Source of the DNA: Prosopocoilus inquinatus | Taxonomy: Eukaryota > Arthropoda > Insecta > Coleoptera > Lucanidae | Reading direction: 5' to 3' | Assembly (NCBI GenBank): GCA_036172665.1 | Contig: CM069877.1 | Location: forward strand, 28,111,001-28,175,000 | DNA length: 64,000 nucleotides | In this document: one piece after another, positions 41,501 to 56,500 of the stretch | How the letters are laid out: each line of letters opens with the position of its first letter | Position numbering within the stretch: the first letter of the stretch is position 1 | Notes under the pieces: model-generated | Told to the model about the DNA's origin: nothing | Seen by the model: the letters and a program-made list of their open reading frames with translations, nothing else | The model's database searches: none | Program-made: the position numbers and the translations under genes

Positions 41501-44500
41501 TTATGTAACAAATTAAAAAAAAACTGCATTTTCATGATATGATATCTTTCAAAACGATAAATTCACAAAATCATGTACTGTAAAGTTATGAAAACTTACC
41601 GGCTAAGAATCTCTGTAATAGTAATCTACAATACCGTAATTCATGTTAATGCCAGAGTCGCTTAACAGATGGCGCTTCTTATTTCAAGGATATTAGCGTA
41701 TTAGCCGGTCTATTCTATATATACCGACTTTACTCTATTAATTTCATTTCTGTTTTGGCGAACTGTGTTAGTAATTACAGTTTAAAGAGATGACTTGACG
41801 CTCAATAACTTTCGTATGGTTACGTTATGTTTTTTTCTTTCACGTATTATGCAACTTTTCTTAGAAAAAAAAAAAGAATTATCCCTCCGAATTCACATCA
41901 GCCTCCAACTATACTGAGCTATGGCAACCAACTAACAACAAAAAATTTACTAAAAATATGGCACACCTAACAAAAACGTACGTGAAACTAAGTAAGTAAA
42001 TGAAATTATAATTCGGAAATATGTCGCAATGAAAATCTAAAATCGAAATCGATAATGATAATCGGCGATGTAATAAAAAAAATGTACGGAGAAACTACAA
42101 ACATTTAGCACCTCATTTAGCATTCTGTCTACTTCTTTCACCACCACCTCCAACGCGCATACCTTTACACTCTTCTGCTAACAAGGCAGTTCTTCAAATT
42201 CGTTTGGTTTTTAAATTTGGGTGATCTTTTATACAATAATTAAACGTCTTCACTCTAGCACGTTTAGTTCCACCACTTGTAACTTTTGGCATTTTAAAGA
42301 AATTATAATAAAAATATATTTATTTTAACTTACTTTTTACTTTAATTATGCCACCGTAGTCCACGTTGTCTACGTATCGACAACACAGTCAATTCCGCTG
42401 AAGTGACACTGTCATTATTTCTTTCATGTCAGATTTTGACTTCCTTCAAAATACCTACACGTAACTTAACGGAAAAAAACATAGCCCTCTAGAATCTAAA
42501 AAGAATGTGAACAGCTAATATGTAAATATAAGTTTTTTATTGACAGATAACTTTATGAAAAGTATAAACTGTTTACGTTGCTACGTATACACTCTATGCA
42601 CAGATAAAGTTTTCGAGAAACGATTTTTCGAAGTTATGGTGAATTTATCTCTACATAAAGTTATGTATCGTTTCAGAAACCGGGCGTAAGAATTGTAACA
42701 GAGAGACAACAAAGAATTCTCATAAAAATTTGCAAAAGACAAAGAACAGAATGAATGAAGAATCTGGTCTACCAGTATCTAGGGAATGTTGCCGACAATG
42801 GTTACGCAAATCCGGCTAGTGTTTTTACAAAGTAAATTTCATTTATTACATTCAATATTCGTTTAACAAATTTTAGTAAGTTTTGTTTTTGAAAAGGCAA
42901 AAGAAAAACCACTGTTAACCACGACACAAAAGAAGAACGTCTGTACTAGACAAAATCTAAACCAAGGACCAAAGAAATGTGGAGCCAAATAATTTTTAGT
43001 GATGAATCACGGTTTGTTGTTTGCATTAGTGATTGTCAGAAAAGAGTAATGAGAACAAAAACTGAGGTTTTGTATGAAGACCGCCTCAAACGAACTGTAA
43101 AATTTCCACAAGGGGTTATGATTTGGGGGATGCATGTCCGGAAAAGGTTTAGGCAAACTTGAGTTTATTAATGGTACCATAAACGCACAAAAATTTAAAA
43201 TATTTTAGGATAAAACATTCTCCCGACTGCAAAATTGCAGTTCGGAAGAGAAAATTTCATTTTTCAACAGGACGGAGCTTCGTGTCATACGGCCAAATTC
43301 ACAAAAAAATGGTTTAGAGGCCATGTTATTAAAGTGTTGGCTTGGCCCTAAAGTAGCCCCGACTTAAATGTCATCGAAACCTTATGACATGACATGAAAA
43401 AGATTTTGCGAAACAGTCCCCAACGAACAATTCCCGGATTAACGGCTAAAATACAGGAAATATGGAATTCTTTAACCCCACAATATTGTTAATCCTTAGT
43501 GGAAACCATACCAAAAAGAATCAAGGCTATTATAATAGTAATTATTCTCACAAACCAATTTTAATACAAGGTTTCAAGGGATGGATATTTGCAACCCGAT
43601 GAAGCCACAACTCACATAACACGGGTTACTTACGCGAGTTTAATGATAATCATCACATAAGCTTATACTTATATCGAATATCCACTACGTTCTCTTGATT
43701 TAAGCCTTGAATTTCTTGTTTATTTTCCCTTATTTGAAGAACATAGTTTTTAAAAGTCCAGTTCATAACGTTCAAGACTTACAACAACGTATTTTGTAGT
43801 TATGTGCTTCTACAACTCCAGGAACATTGCAAAACATTTTCACCAATATGAAACGTCGCCGTGTAAACTTATGATTGCAAGCTGAAGGCAACCATTTTCA
43901 GCAACTTCTCTCTTTTAGATTTTCTCACAGCTTGTAAGGCACTTTTCAGGACTACTTAAATTTTTAAACCAGGAATTCCTACATTCATGAACATCACACG
44001 CCCTCGATTTGTTGTGACAGTCTGTTTCAAAGAATAGTGGGCGTGACAGCGGCGTTCGACAAACAGTTTAAAGTTTTTCTTACAGGTTAAAGTCAATAAC
44101 AGTTAGATTGATGGCAACAGTTGATAAAATAATTTAAAAAATAACTCGGTATAACACTTACGGTGGGTTTCACAAGAAATTGTTAATCAGCGATTAATTT
44201 AATTATCTTATTACGGAACGTCATTTGACGAAGTTAACAATAGATTTTGACAACCAATTATATTGTTTCACCCAACCAATCGCAGGCTTTAATCACGCTG
44301 TTAAATTAATCAGCGATCAAATAACAGGGGGTTAGAATATCAAGTTTTGCATTATCGACTGAAAAAAAAGATTAATTCACATCCAAACAAACACTACAGG
44401 AACTGCATCAAAGGATTCGTGATGCTGCACAAACAATAATAATGAGAAATGCTAAGAAATATTTAAAGAATCATCAGAAGACTAAAAAAAATACACTGAA

Positions 44501-47500
44501 ACAAACAGTTAAAGTTTCGAACATGTATTACAGCTCTGTGTTGTAGCTGTTCAATTTATACTTACTTGGTTTTAGATTGTAGTTGTCTGATTTTGAGGTA
44601 ATTTTAGATATTTAAATAATTCATTACAATGTAAAATGAGTTGGTGTTCAATAGTGCTGTTGAAAACCGTATGTATTCGTTACTGAGTAACTTATTAGGA
44701 GCAAATCCCGCTTCAATTTGTCTATCCTACTGCAATGTCAGGTCAAAAAAAGATCGTAAGATGTCGCTATTTTATCTGTTCATTACTGAGTAACGGGTAT
44801 AGCATGAGACTCGAAGTACCGATTCGTTACTTGTTAAAACATTTCGTTACAAACAAAATTATTATAAAAGTAATCTTATTAGGTATTACGACTTTAAGTT
44901 GAAAATTATATTGATGCACGTTATCTGATTATTTAATTGTAGTATAACGAGTAACGAATACTTTGTAACGAGTACCGAAATTTAAAGTAACGAATACGTG
45001 CGGGTACAAACTTTTTCGTTACTTTTGCAGCACTAGTCTTTAATCTTGTAGTCTGCTCGTTTGCGTCTTTTAATTCGCGATTTTTCTATAAATCTTTTGC
45101 AAATTTACCGACTTTTTTTAAAACAAACTTCTTCATCAATTTTTTACTTAAGAAACCTAAGAATAGCTGAATAAAGTATTATAAAACTGTCAATTATTAT
45201 TATGTCAAGTTAGATTTCCAAATGATTTAACAAATCAGCGCATATTGTCAACAAAAAAAGGAGGTTTCAAATCAGTACAAGTACATACACAAGGTGCAGC
45301 ATTGCCTGTTTGCGATATTTTTAAACACTCATATCTTAAAAACCACGCATCGCAAAAAAAAATTAAAAACTTATTTAGTACACAGAGAAAAATAATTCTT
45401 TGATTTTAAAGAAACTATATCTTTCAATAGTGGCAAAGACGTATTTCTTTCAGGATAATAAATTATTTTAATGTGAATAATTATTAGTTTTAACACAAAT
45501 ACGACATACTTGAATGTAATAGCATTTATTCCAATAAAATACAAAATTTATATCACTGAACAAAAAATGTGAAAGACAAATTTCTTCAATGTAAAGATTT
45601 CTTTTTCCCAGTGTCTTCTCTATCAGCACCGATGCCGATGGTGCGTGCGACCATGTCGAATCATACTGTATAATTAAATTTTGACAATAAAGTCACCGTT
45701 ACGTTATAAATGCCTCGTTATAAATTAGAAAAGGCAGTTAATATTTCAAAACGGAAGGGGAAACATACAATTTCAAAAAATATATGCTTCAATTTAAATT
45801 TTTAGTTTTTCAATACGGCGCATCTCCTGCTCGTTTTCATAACGACAGCATTTATAACGTAACGATGTGTTTGCGCAAACTCTAAAGTATCTTGTCAATT
45901 TAGATTTTAAGGCTATTTCCTTAAAATTGCTAAGAAATGAGGTCATGACAGCTCAATGTATTCCTAAATATGAGGCAAGGAAAAATGAAGACCTAAAAAA
46001 CGTTATCAAAAACAAATACACTCCCGGACAAAATTAACGCACCACTTAACTTTTTTAATAACTCATAGATTAGAATGATTTTTGACGTACTAATTTTTTA
46101 CAAGTAAACTGTGAACCTCCGCTGCCGTTTTTGTCACAGTTGTCCTAGGTTTGCTGTATTTAGAATTCGCAATTTTCATTTTATGTGATTCTTACCTTGG
46201 GAACTTTTCGTAATTCGATTCGAAGTCTTCTTGTCAACGTAAATTAACTTTAGTTCTAATGGTTTTTGTTATCAATCCATCATTTATGAATATCCTGGAG
46301 TACCAAACAAACAAAAATGAATGGTACAAGCGGTAACTCTTTTGGGTGGGAAATACTCAATACGTCAGACTGCTAATCGGCTTGGAAGACATCATTCCAG
46401 GGTTAGTCGTATGGTAAGCCGCTTTAACGAAGTTGGATTTCACTCTCGAAGACGAAAACAAGGTCGAAAAAGGTCTACAAGTCACACAGAGTTAGTCTCT
46501 ATATGTGTGAAGTCTACGAATGAAAATTATTATCTGGAACACATTGTAGTTGATGAGGTTATGCCATTTACTCCCTTTATTGGACCTATTTCATGTTTAT
46601 GCAAGATAATGCTCGACCCCACGTAGCTATATTCAATACTTGGTACGGATTTAAATCCCATTGAAGACTTATGGGCACCTTAAAAAGGAAGGTTCGAAGT
46701 CGTACATCTGCACCTATCACTCCTGACCAACTGGTAATTGCAACGCTTAAATAAAGGGAGAATGTTCTCCAGGGTTTTATTGAAAATTTAATCTGAAGCA
46801 TACCAAAGCGTACGGAGACAGTAATTAGGAGCAGAGTTGGGTATACAGCGGATTTCTTTCTTCCGTTCTTACAATTTGAACGTTTTGAAACAAAAAAAAA
46901 ATTCAACTCAAAAAACAAAGATTTGAAGTCAAAAATATTTGGAATTGGCGTCATGGTATAATACTAGTCTAATTTATGAGTTTCACCGTAGTTTTGATTT
47001 TAACTTCTATACTGAAATTAAGTACGTTTAATAAAGTAGTGCGTTGATTTTGTACAGGAGTTTACGTTATTTTAAACGTAGTTCCGATTTTTCACCGTTC
47101 TGGAAATACATCATACTCGAAAAAAAATCTTTAATCGTATAACCACAGTTATCATAGCTTTGAAATTTCTTCCCATCTAATGCCTCTTTAGGCGGACCAA
47201 AGTTATTGTAATCGCTTATCGCTACGTCGAGAGAATAAGGAAGATATGGTAGGAACTCAAATCTTGGATGGTTGCCACGGTATGTAGCCGCGCTGCAAAA
47301 AAAAGCCGGTACTCAGAGATCCCATTCCTTTTGCTTCTGATGGCAGGCTGAAGACTCTTCTTTAGATATTATGAATATACAGTATGTCCCCTGATAAGTA
47401 ACACAAGAGAAAAAAACTTTTTTACTGATTTCTCAGAAAACTTTATACATAACAGAAATTTCCAGTTTTGGATTTTTTTAATCGTATTAAGCAGTCACAG

Positions 47501-50500
47501 AAACATCTGACGTATTTGTCATTTCCATTAAAACATGAACAAGCAAGGATAAACTGCTAAATGGCGTTTTGATAACTAAAAAATTCTGGTCATTTATTCC
47601 TCCTGTATTACCTATCCGTGGACACACTGTATAACACTAATAACTAATAATAGAAACCACACTAGATATGTAGCCCTCCAAAAATACACAACATTATTCT
47701 CTTGACCAACGTTGGAGAGAAATCATCCCGCTTTTAAACTTGTTGCGCCATTCATACGGAGGCTGCCGCAACATACATAAATTTTCATATTGTACCGTAT
47801 GTCCAAATTAATTTTTGATAAAGGCAGGCCAGGAAATGTAAATGTATGCAGTAACCTACACCACCAAGCAGTTGTCAGTTCATTGTCAAGTATCAAATTT
47901 ATTTGGTTATATGGTAGCTTCATTCGATAATGGATATCAATGTCTTTCATCCCTTCACTGTACAAAAAACGAATAACATCACGCGTCTCGAAACTGATCG
48001 ACTGCTTCAAATGGAAAGGTCTATTTTAGATAGTCTGTTGCTTAACGCATTGTGCTTATGGATTTTTTAAGAAGCTTAAAGCCTCCACTTACAAATAAAA
48101 TTGCCTTAATAATAGCCGTAATATTATTTTCTGAATATTAGGTTGCAGAATTTAAATTTTGAAGAAAACTCAAAACCCTTCAAAAAAATGGTGCAATTTA
48201 GATATACTGCCGTCGCCAAAAAAAAAACGTGTACACTTTTCTTGATGTAAATTTAACGGTACTAACACTTTTGTTGGGTAGCTGTAATTATAAACTGTCA
48301 TTTAAGAACGGCAAACAAATTACCTTTTTTAAATATAGATTAATTTTCCATTTTTGTCTTAAATATGGCTAATATTTTCCAAACTGAAATAATGACTGAA
48401 CTTAATTATTAATTATTGTCTGTCATCCGTAAGCATCAGTTTACAATTACAGCCACCCCACAAAATTCTTAACATTATTAAATTTACGTCATAAAAGTTT
48501 CCACTTTTTTTGCGGCGACAGTAGCGACTTATTAGGGTGTATAGGATTAGATGTGCATGTATTTGCAAGTTTAGTGTTTAGGTGAATAACCCTGTACACA
48601 CACGAGGAACATCAAGGTAAATTCCCCTCTACAAATAACTAAACTCAATATGGGCAACGCCTCAGCGAGCGGATATTTGTTCATAATTGCTTAGGATGTC
48701 ACCGATATTACGTTAAGCATCCGGTTAATACCATACTGTTTTAGTTATTGTTAAAACAATCGAAGTCACATTTTAAACGGCCGATAAGATATACGATGAT
48801 ATCACAGAATGAATATTACAAGTTGGTTTCAAATGAAAAGACTTTCGCGGAATACGTAATCAAATAAAACTTCCTCTAACCTTATTAAATTTACCAATAC
48901 TTTACAAAAACTATTTAAAATTAGATTTGCTGTTTCATACTCTATGATTCATAGTAAATAATGTACAGCGTGTTATAACAAATTTGAATTTGTTGCAACA
49001 TGTATGTTCTAATTCGAGATAGTTAGGACAGTTAAGTGAGTCTGCGGTTCAGTTCCCGAACTACTTCTCTGCTAACGAGACCCCAAATAATGCCGAAACA
49101 GCTGAACGAAAGATGTTCGAGAAATCTATTGCAATCAAAACTGACTTAACAAACAAATTGTTGAGTTTTTTTAAATCAAAATTCAAAATGATCATGAAGG
49201 TCATACCGATTTGCATCGGTATGACCTGAACTAAAAAACCTCCTGATTCAATTTTATCGGTTTACAATCGGTATATTGAATGTGTTAATAAAACGAAGTC
49301 GGAATTGCACTAAACAAATCAATATTTTCACGCTTATTCTAACTCAGAGCGTGTTTGTAAACTATGTTTTTTGGGTAATTAATGATTTTTAAATGTAATA
49401 ATACTAAAAAATTTTCTGGGCGGTTGTAATTACAAACCGTCACTTACGAATTAATTAAGATTTTGAAGTAAAACGTGAATGACATGTCAGCTGACAACAC
49501 AAACGCGCAGATATTAGCAAAGGCATGACTTTCTCTGATTACGTTTACGTAAATGTCAAAATGTGTAATTTTTTTTAATCTAAAAAAGTATTGTCAAATT
49601 TATAAAGGCTAGTTTTAAACTTCTACTGATATCAATAGAAAAACGAATGAGCGTAAGCGAGATATAAACCGAAGTTTTAAATTTGTAAACGAAACGACGC
49701 TCGATATATTTGCACAAATTTTGAATCGAAATTAAATTCTATGGAAATTAGTCTAATGAATGGTTTTCGAGCTAGGCGTATTTAATGTAAGTTCAATTTA
49801 ACAACGCAAATAATGCCCGTTTTCTGGAAGGATACGTAACTTTATGTAGAGATAAACTCAAGATAAATTCACCATAACTTCTAAAATCGTTTCTCAAAAC
49901 TTTATCTGTAGGTAGAGCGTATTACGTAGCAACGTACACAATTTATACTTTTCATAAAGTTATCTGTCAAGAAAAATTTATGTTTATCTAAAGTTGTTTG
50001 TTTGGCAAAAAATAAATGTAATTTTAAGTAGAAAACATCCAATCAACACGCGTCCGCTTTGCTGGTGTTTAAAAGACGGCGATTTAAAGGTGTGTATACA
50101 CAGTTTCAGACATAGGACCAGTTGTACATACAAAGGAGGTTTAAACTGATGTTCAACTGAACCAGGTTCAAAGTGAATAAAATCGCGTTTAAATCGCCTT
50201 CGTACAACCTGTTAAAGTAAATATTTACAAAATATTGACTCTCAAGTAAATAAAATAAAAGTTGTTCAATTTTTAAAGATGCCCTTGATACATTATTTAC
50301 CTTTTCAAATTTTGCAATCACATTCTCAAAAATACTAAAAGTTTCAGGACTTCTTATTAGTCTTGACCTCGACAAAAAAATTAAGTTAACACTTTTAGTG
50401 TTCAAACTGATCTTAATTTGAAAGCTAAACTTCACCCTAATAGGTCATAAAATTCCCATTTGCCAATAGTTACTGAGACACCAATTATGTTTGCCAAAAG

Positions 50501-53500
50501 TTACTCACAATCAGATGCTCTATTAAGTTCGGCAATTATTGACTTTTCTCATTCCGGGCGATTCTAAATTGAACTCCCCGTTCAGAACAATAGTCTTATC
50601 TTTTTTACACAGTGTTTTTTTAACTGTGGGCATAGGGATTTACGAGCTAAAAATTTTGCCTCGTGTTAACTTATGTTCTGAAAATTTTAAGCTTATTTCA
50701 CTTTCTAATAATCAGTTACATAATTTATTACAAATTACACATTGCCAGAATAACAGATGCATCTTTAAATTATTTTAATATTAAAAGTGGAAATTTTTAA
50801 TGAATCGAGTAAGTCAACGTTAAAGAGAAATTAGTCGCTGCCGTCTAAATGTATGTCTGACGAATTAATTTTTTATTTTAACCTACTCAATTCAAATTTG
50901 ATCGTTAATAACTTCATCTTTACATATTCAAATAATTAAATTAATGACGCGCCTCTTTATTCTGATAATGTTTATTTTGTAATAAATTATGTAATTATTA
51001 GAAACAAAAATTTGATTAAACTTTTATTATTGTAAGAATAAGTTAACATGAGGCTAAATTTTTAGCAAGTAAATTCCTATGGCCACCGTTAAAAAAAAGC
51101 TCTGTATATTTAGTTTAATATGCTATTTTGCTGTCTGAAAAACGAATTAACATTGTATACAGGGTGTAACAAAATTACAGGCCGCTAATTGAGGTAATAT
51201 TCTACAAAATAAGAAAAAGTTCATATAAACATCTACACAGGTTGTACAGGGTGGCCCAACGATGCGTATTTCTTGTATGAGGCCTATAGGAAAAAAATAG
51301 GAAAAAAATCGATAAGTTCGTGGAAACTAATTTTTTTAAATAGAAAACCCTGTATATTTTTAGATATTTGGATGCGCCGCAATGAGCAGATTACAACGGT
51401 ATAAAGATATATTGATTTCATTGAAGTATTTTCGTAAAATAAATTTTGTTCTTGAAGAATTCTTAAAAAAATCAGTCAGTTTGAATATGAATTTCTGAGA
51501 TAACACAGGCGAACAAAAATCTAAGACGATATTTTTGGGACTTTGGCCTTTATGAAAATGTGAACAAAATTAAGAAATATTATTATACCGAGCGATCGAT
51601 ACTTACGAAACATTCGGTATCTTATTTTTTTAATGCAACGGCCTACTTTTTATTTAAGATAACACTTAAATGTAGCTTTCTGTTGATATAAGGATTTTTA
51701 ATAATTTCGTAATTAAAAATTTTCTTTTTACAAATATTTCAATGGTCTGTTTTTAAATTATTTTTGGTAAATAAATCCTGTCGCGGGGATATTCAAATTA
51801 GAGATCTTTGAAAGTAGAATCAAATGATCGAAAAATGACTTCGAATGATTGAATTTAGGTAGGAAAGTAGCAATACTGGGTGTATAGTTTAAAACGCCGA
51901 CCATTGAAATACTTATGCAAAAAAAATTCTAGTGACGATATTATTAAAAATAAAGGTATATAACTTTATATCAGCAGAAAGCTGCATTTAAGTGCTATCC
52001 ATTTCTGAAATAAAAAGTAGGCCGTTCCATTAAAAAAAAATGACGTACCGAATGTTCCGTAAGTATCGATCGCTCGGCATAATGAAAAAGATATCTTAAT
52101 TTTGTTCACATTTTTATAAAGGCCAAAGTCCTAAAAATATCGTGTTAGATTTTCGTTCGTCTGTGTTACCTCAGTAATCAGAAATTCCTATTCAAACTGA
52201 CAGAATTTTTGAAAAATTCTTCAAGAAAAAAATTATTTTACGAAAGTTATTCAATGAAATCAATATATCTTTGTACCGTTGTAATTAGCTCACTGTGGCG
52301 CATCCAAATATCTAAAAATATACAGGGTGTTTCTTTTAAAAAAAAATAAGTTCATACGAACCACCATTCTTCTGATCACTCTGTATACTTCAAAATAATT
52401 TTACAATATGTCGCGTATTGTCTAGTATAAAATTCTTTATAGATTTCTTTCCTAATTTTTTTCCCATAAGCCTCACAGAAGAAATACGCATCGTTGGACC
52501 ACCCTGTACATGGGAAGTCGCAATATTACTTAGGTACTTATTTGAATTTTTACGAAGTAACTTATATTAAAAAATAATGACTCAGTTTTTTGGGAATTCC
52601 AATCATTTTTAACCTTTTTAAATAAAATATCAAGTTTATTTTTATTCGCATCACGTTCACGACTTCAAAGTAATTATATCTCTAAAATATTATTTTTTTT
52701 TATTTTTGGTAAATAAATCTTGGTGTTCAACGAAAATGTCTACAATAGCTAACTTTTCCATTTGAGATTTCACAAGGTAACTTAAATTAGAAGTATCATT
52801 AGTTAGTATAAGAACCTTTTCCGCTCGAGCTTACGGCAGAATCAGAAAAACAAATTACTGTTTGGTTTTCGAGATTTTCAATTTATTTTTATTTTCTAAC
52901 GGAATATCGACTTTCATTGCATGGCAGCCAGGATATCTAATTAAGTTCAAATTTTTAGGAATTGATTCAACTCAAATACTTTTATTAAAAAAAAAAATCA
53001 AGTTCAAATTAAAAGGCTAGAGTTTTCTCTTGAGTTCGAATGTTCAAGTCTCAATTTGTTTTACTGTACGGTCTGTTTTTAATTGTTGAGAGTAATAATA
53101 CTTACAAGTTTTGAATTAATTAATGAAATAATAATAATAATAATATTTATTTAACCAAAAGCACAAAAAAACTCAAAATTTAGGTTGAATGGCATGGTTG
53201 GTTTCAGATCGGCTGAAAGTCATCTGATTTACAAACCAACCGCGAAGAAACTAAACATTTAAATGTAGTAACAAAATTAATTCATAAACCGCTTCGTGTG
53301 AGCTAGGCAACATTTCAATGATGAACTCCAATAATATTATACTTATCACCAAGGAAAAGAATTCAGGCCACAAATTTAGTACTTGGACTGTATCAGCCTC
53401 ACCCGTAACGTGCGAACGCTCGCATTGCACTCCTTCCCCTTCTACTCAATAACAATTCTATGCATCGTATAGTACATTCGACGTAAAAAGCGTCCAACAC

Positions 53501-56500
53501 TAAGTGGCATGAATTCTTTCCCTGCTTATCACTCTTAATAAAAAAAAGAGGGTATAGTTGTTTAATACAGTCTATATTCCACATGCAAACTTTAGTCAAT
53601 GTTGAGCAGAATGTAATAATGAAATAGTACAATTAGAAATATTTCAACATGTATTGTTGCTACACATTTTTTCACTCTATTTACACAATATTAATAGAGT
53701 GTGGTAAGATGTAGCTTTTAATATCCACAGTACTAAACGCTGCACAGATGACATAGCTAATCTGAACAGAGCTGGGACTGTGGAGTTATAATATATGGTC
53801 TAAACATCTTTAACATAAAACCAGAATCTAATTTTACTTAAAGTGGTGCAAGCTAATAACGCGAATTAAAAATATCACTGCATGTATTCTACGTATCATT
53901 TATGGTGAGCGTCGTTGTACACCAAATTTGACAAGCTTTCTACAGTTTTTTTATAGTTAATGTTCCAAGTTATTTCATATCACCTGATTAAAACGTAAAT
54001 GCAACTTACAAGTAAAGCTATCAGTACCATCGAACCGAAGATTCGGTTTCGGTTTCGTCCACAATTTCGTGATTCGGTCAAAGTTTCGATTTAGTCAAAA
54101 AACAGCCGAACCTTCGGTTACAACCGAAACTACGTTTATTTTCTTTTTTCTGGTTTAAATGCATATTAATCTCAAACTTGACTAATTTTTGGATATCAAA
54201 TAATAATAGTGATCAGGTTTAATAGTATAAATGTCAATTTTGACAGTAAATTAACTCATATTTGAACGCATATTTGAAATTTAATCGATCCCAATTAAAA
54301 ATCTGATTAAAAATTCCCCAGTTTGAGAAGGCAGACCGTAATCTTAACGTGGTCTTAATATGCCACAAAATGTCGAATTATAAAGTGAATTTGCTTTGCA
54401 CGACGTGAAATCTCTAAAATACCAAAGTTTTTGATTCTGATCTAACTTCAACTTTAACAAGATACACACTTATCCGTGAGCTATAGCTGGAAAAAATTTT
54501 GACTTTTGTAAAATATGGCACAGACGAAATCTTTAAATTGTTTTTGTTATTATCTTGCAATATAAGTTTGTTTAATTTCAGTTATTAATTAATAAAACTA
54601 TTAACTTAGACTTTAGTAAAACTGTCTCTAACTTCTTTCGAATGAGGTTCAGTTTCGGTTTCGCCGAAAAAATCGACACTAAATATCAGTACAAAATTTA
54701 GTTGAATAAAAACTAAACATTGTGTATTTAATGTATTTTCTGACATTTTGGCATTTCGAAAGTAACTTTGGATAATGATAATGAATTTGACGTCAAACAT
54801 TTTTCTCAATTTGAATAAAGATTCAATATTAGATTAGACTTTAAGTTAATAAAAAAAGAAGAAGTCTTAGTACAGGCAACCAAATAAACACAGCCGCTTG
54901 TATGGTCGCCTATACTACTTCACAATTCGGTTAGATTATGCGATTCTTTCATTTTTTTTATATTCAAAACATTTTCCATTTTTTTCTAATTTTAGAATAC
55001 AATGTTACACTCAAATTTCCAGTTTTTCAATTAATTTCACATTGCATTAAAACAAGCAAATTCCCTACCTTTTCCCAGAGAAAATGCGACACGTTTTCTC
55101 CGTTTTCCAGGTTTTCCCGGTGAGTGAGAACCCTGATAAATCTATTTAATATTTCACCATTCAACACTCATCAAATCAGTTTTAAAGAGAGTTTCTTTTT
55201 TTGAGTTTTTATGATTGCAAAAAATACTTTGACTCGGCAATAAATCTCATAAATTTTCTTTGATTACAGGTCTCAGTCTTACTCTTTTTGTTGAACGCCG
55301 TACTGAAATTCATAAAAGTCGCTACTAGAAATGTGTATTTTGTACCATTTAACAATTGTCGCATCTTTGCAAAAAATCATTCACATTCGTTTTTTTTAAT
55401 CGGTTCGTCGTTATCGTACTTTTCCATTGACGCCTATCCAATAGTGGAAATGCTCTTCTCGTGCTTTTGCGCCCAGGCCTGACCCAGGACACAAAAATCG
55501 ATTTGAATTGAATGGAGATACTTCATCAACATAATTTTTCTCACAGTCACTTTCACAGCAATTTTTGAATTGTATACTGGGGAATATTTTAATAATATGC
55601 TTATTTTTAAGGAAAGCTCGTATTTTAGGCAAGAAAATGTCAGAAGTAAGTTTGTACTTGTACTGTCGCCACCCAAAAAAATGGGAGCACTGTTCTTGAC
55701 GTAAATTTAACGACACAAACTTTTGCTGGACAGCTGTAATTATAAACTCTCATTTAGAAAAGACTAACAAATTAGCTTTTTTAAATACAAATTCATTTTC
55801 CATTTTTTACTTTAACTGCTAAACGGCGTTTTGATATCTAAAAAAATCTGGTGATTTATACCTCTTGTATCACCTATCCGTGGACACACTGTATAACACT
55901 GATAACTAGTAATAGAAAGCCCACTATATACATAGCCCTCCAAAAATACACAACATTATTCTCTTGACCAACGTTGGAGAGAAATAATCCCGTTTTTGAA
56001 CTTGTTGCGCCATTCATATGTAGGCTGCCGTGGGATACATGAATTTCCATATTGTACAGTATGTCCGAATAAATTTTTGATAAAGGCAGGCCAGGAAATG
56101 TAAATGTATGCCGTAACCTACACCACCAAGCAGTTGTCAGTTCATTGTCAAGTATCAAATTTATTTGGTTACATGGTAGCTTCATTCGATAATGGATATC
56201 AATGTCTTTCATTCCTTCACTATACAAAAAACGAATAACAGAACACGCCTCGACACTGCTCGAGTGTTTCAAATGGAAAGGTATATTTTAGACAGCCTAT
56301 AGTTTAACACATTGTGCTTACGGAATTTTTAAGAAGCTTAACGCCTCCACTAACAAATGAGTTGTTACAAATAAAATATATAATATAAATAATAGATATA
56401 ATATTATTTTCTGAATATAGGTTGAGGAATCTGAATTTGGAAGAAAACGTATGCCTCTTAAAATTTATACTTATCATAAGAAACAAAAGCGCATCACAAA

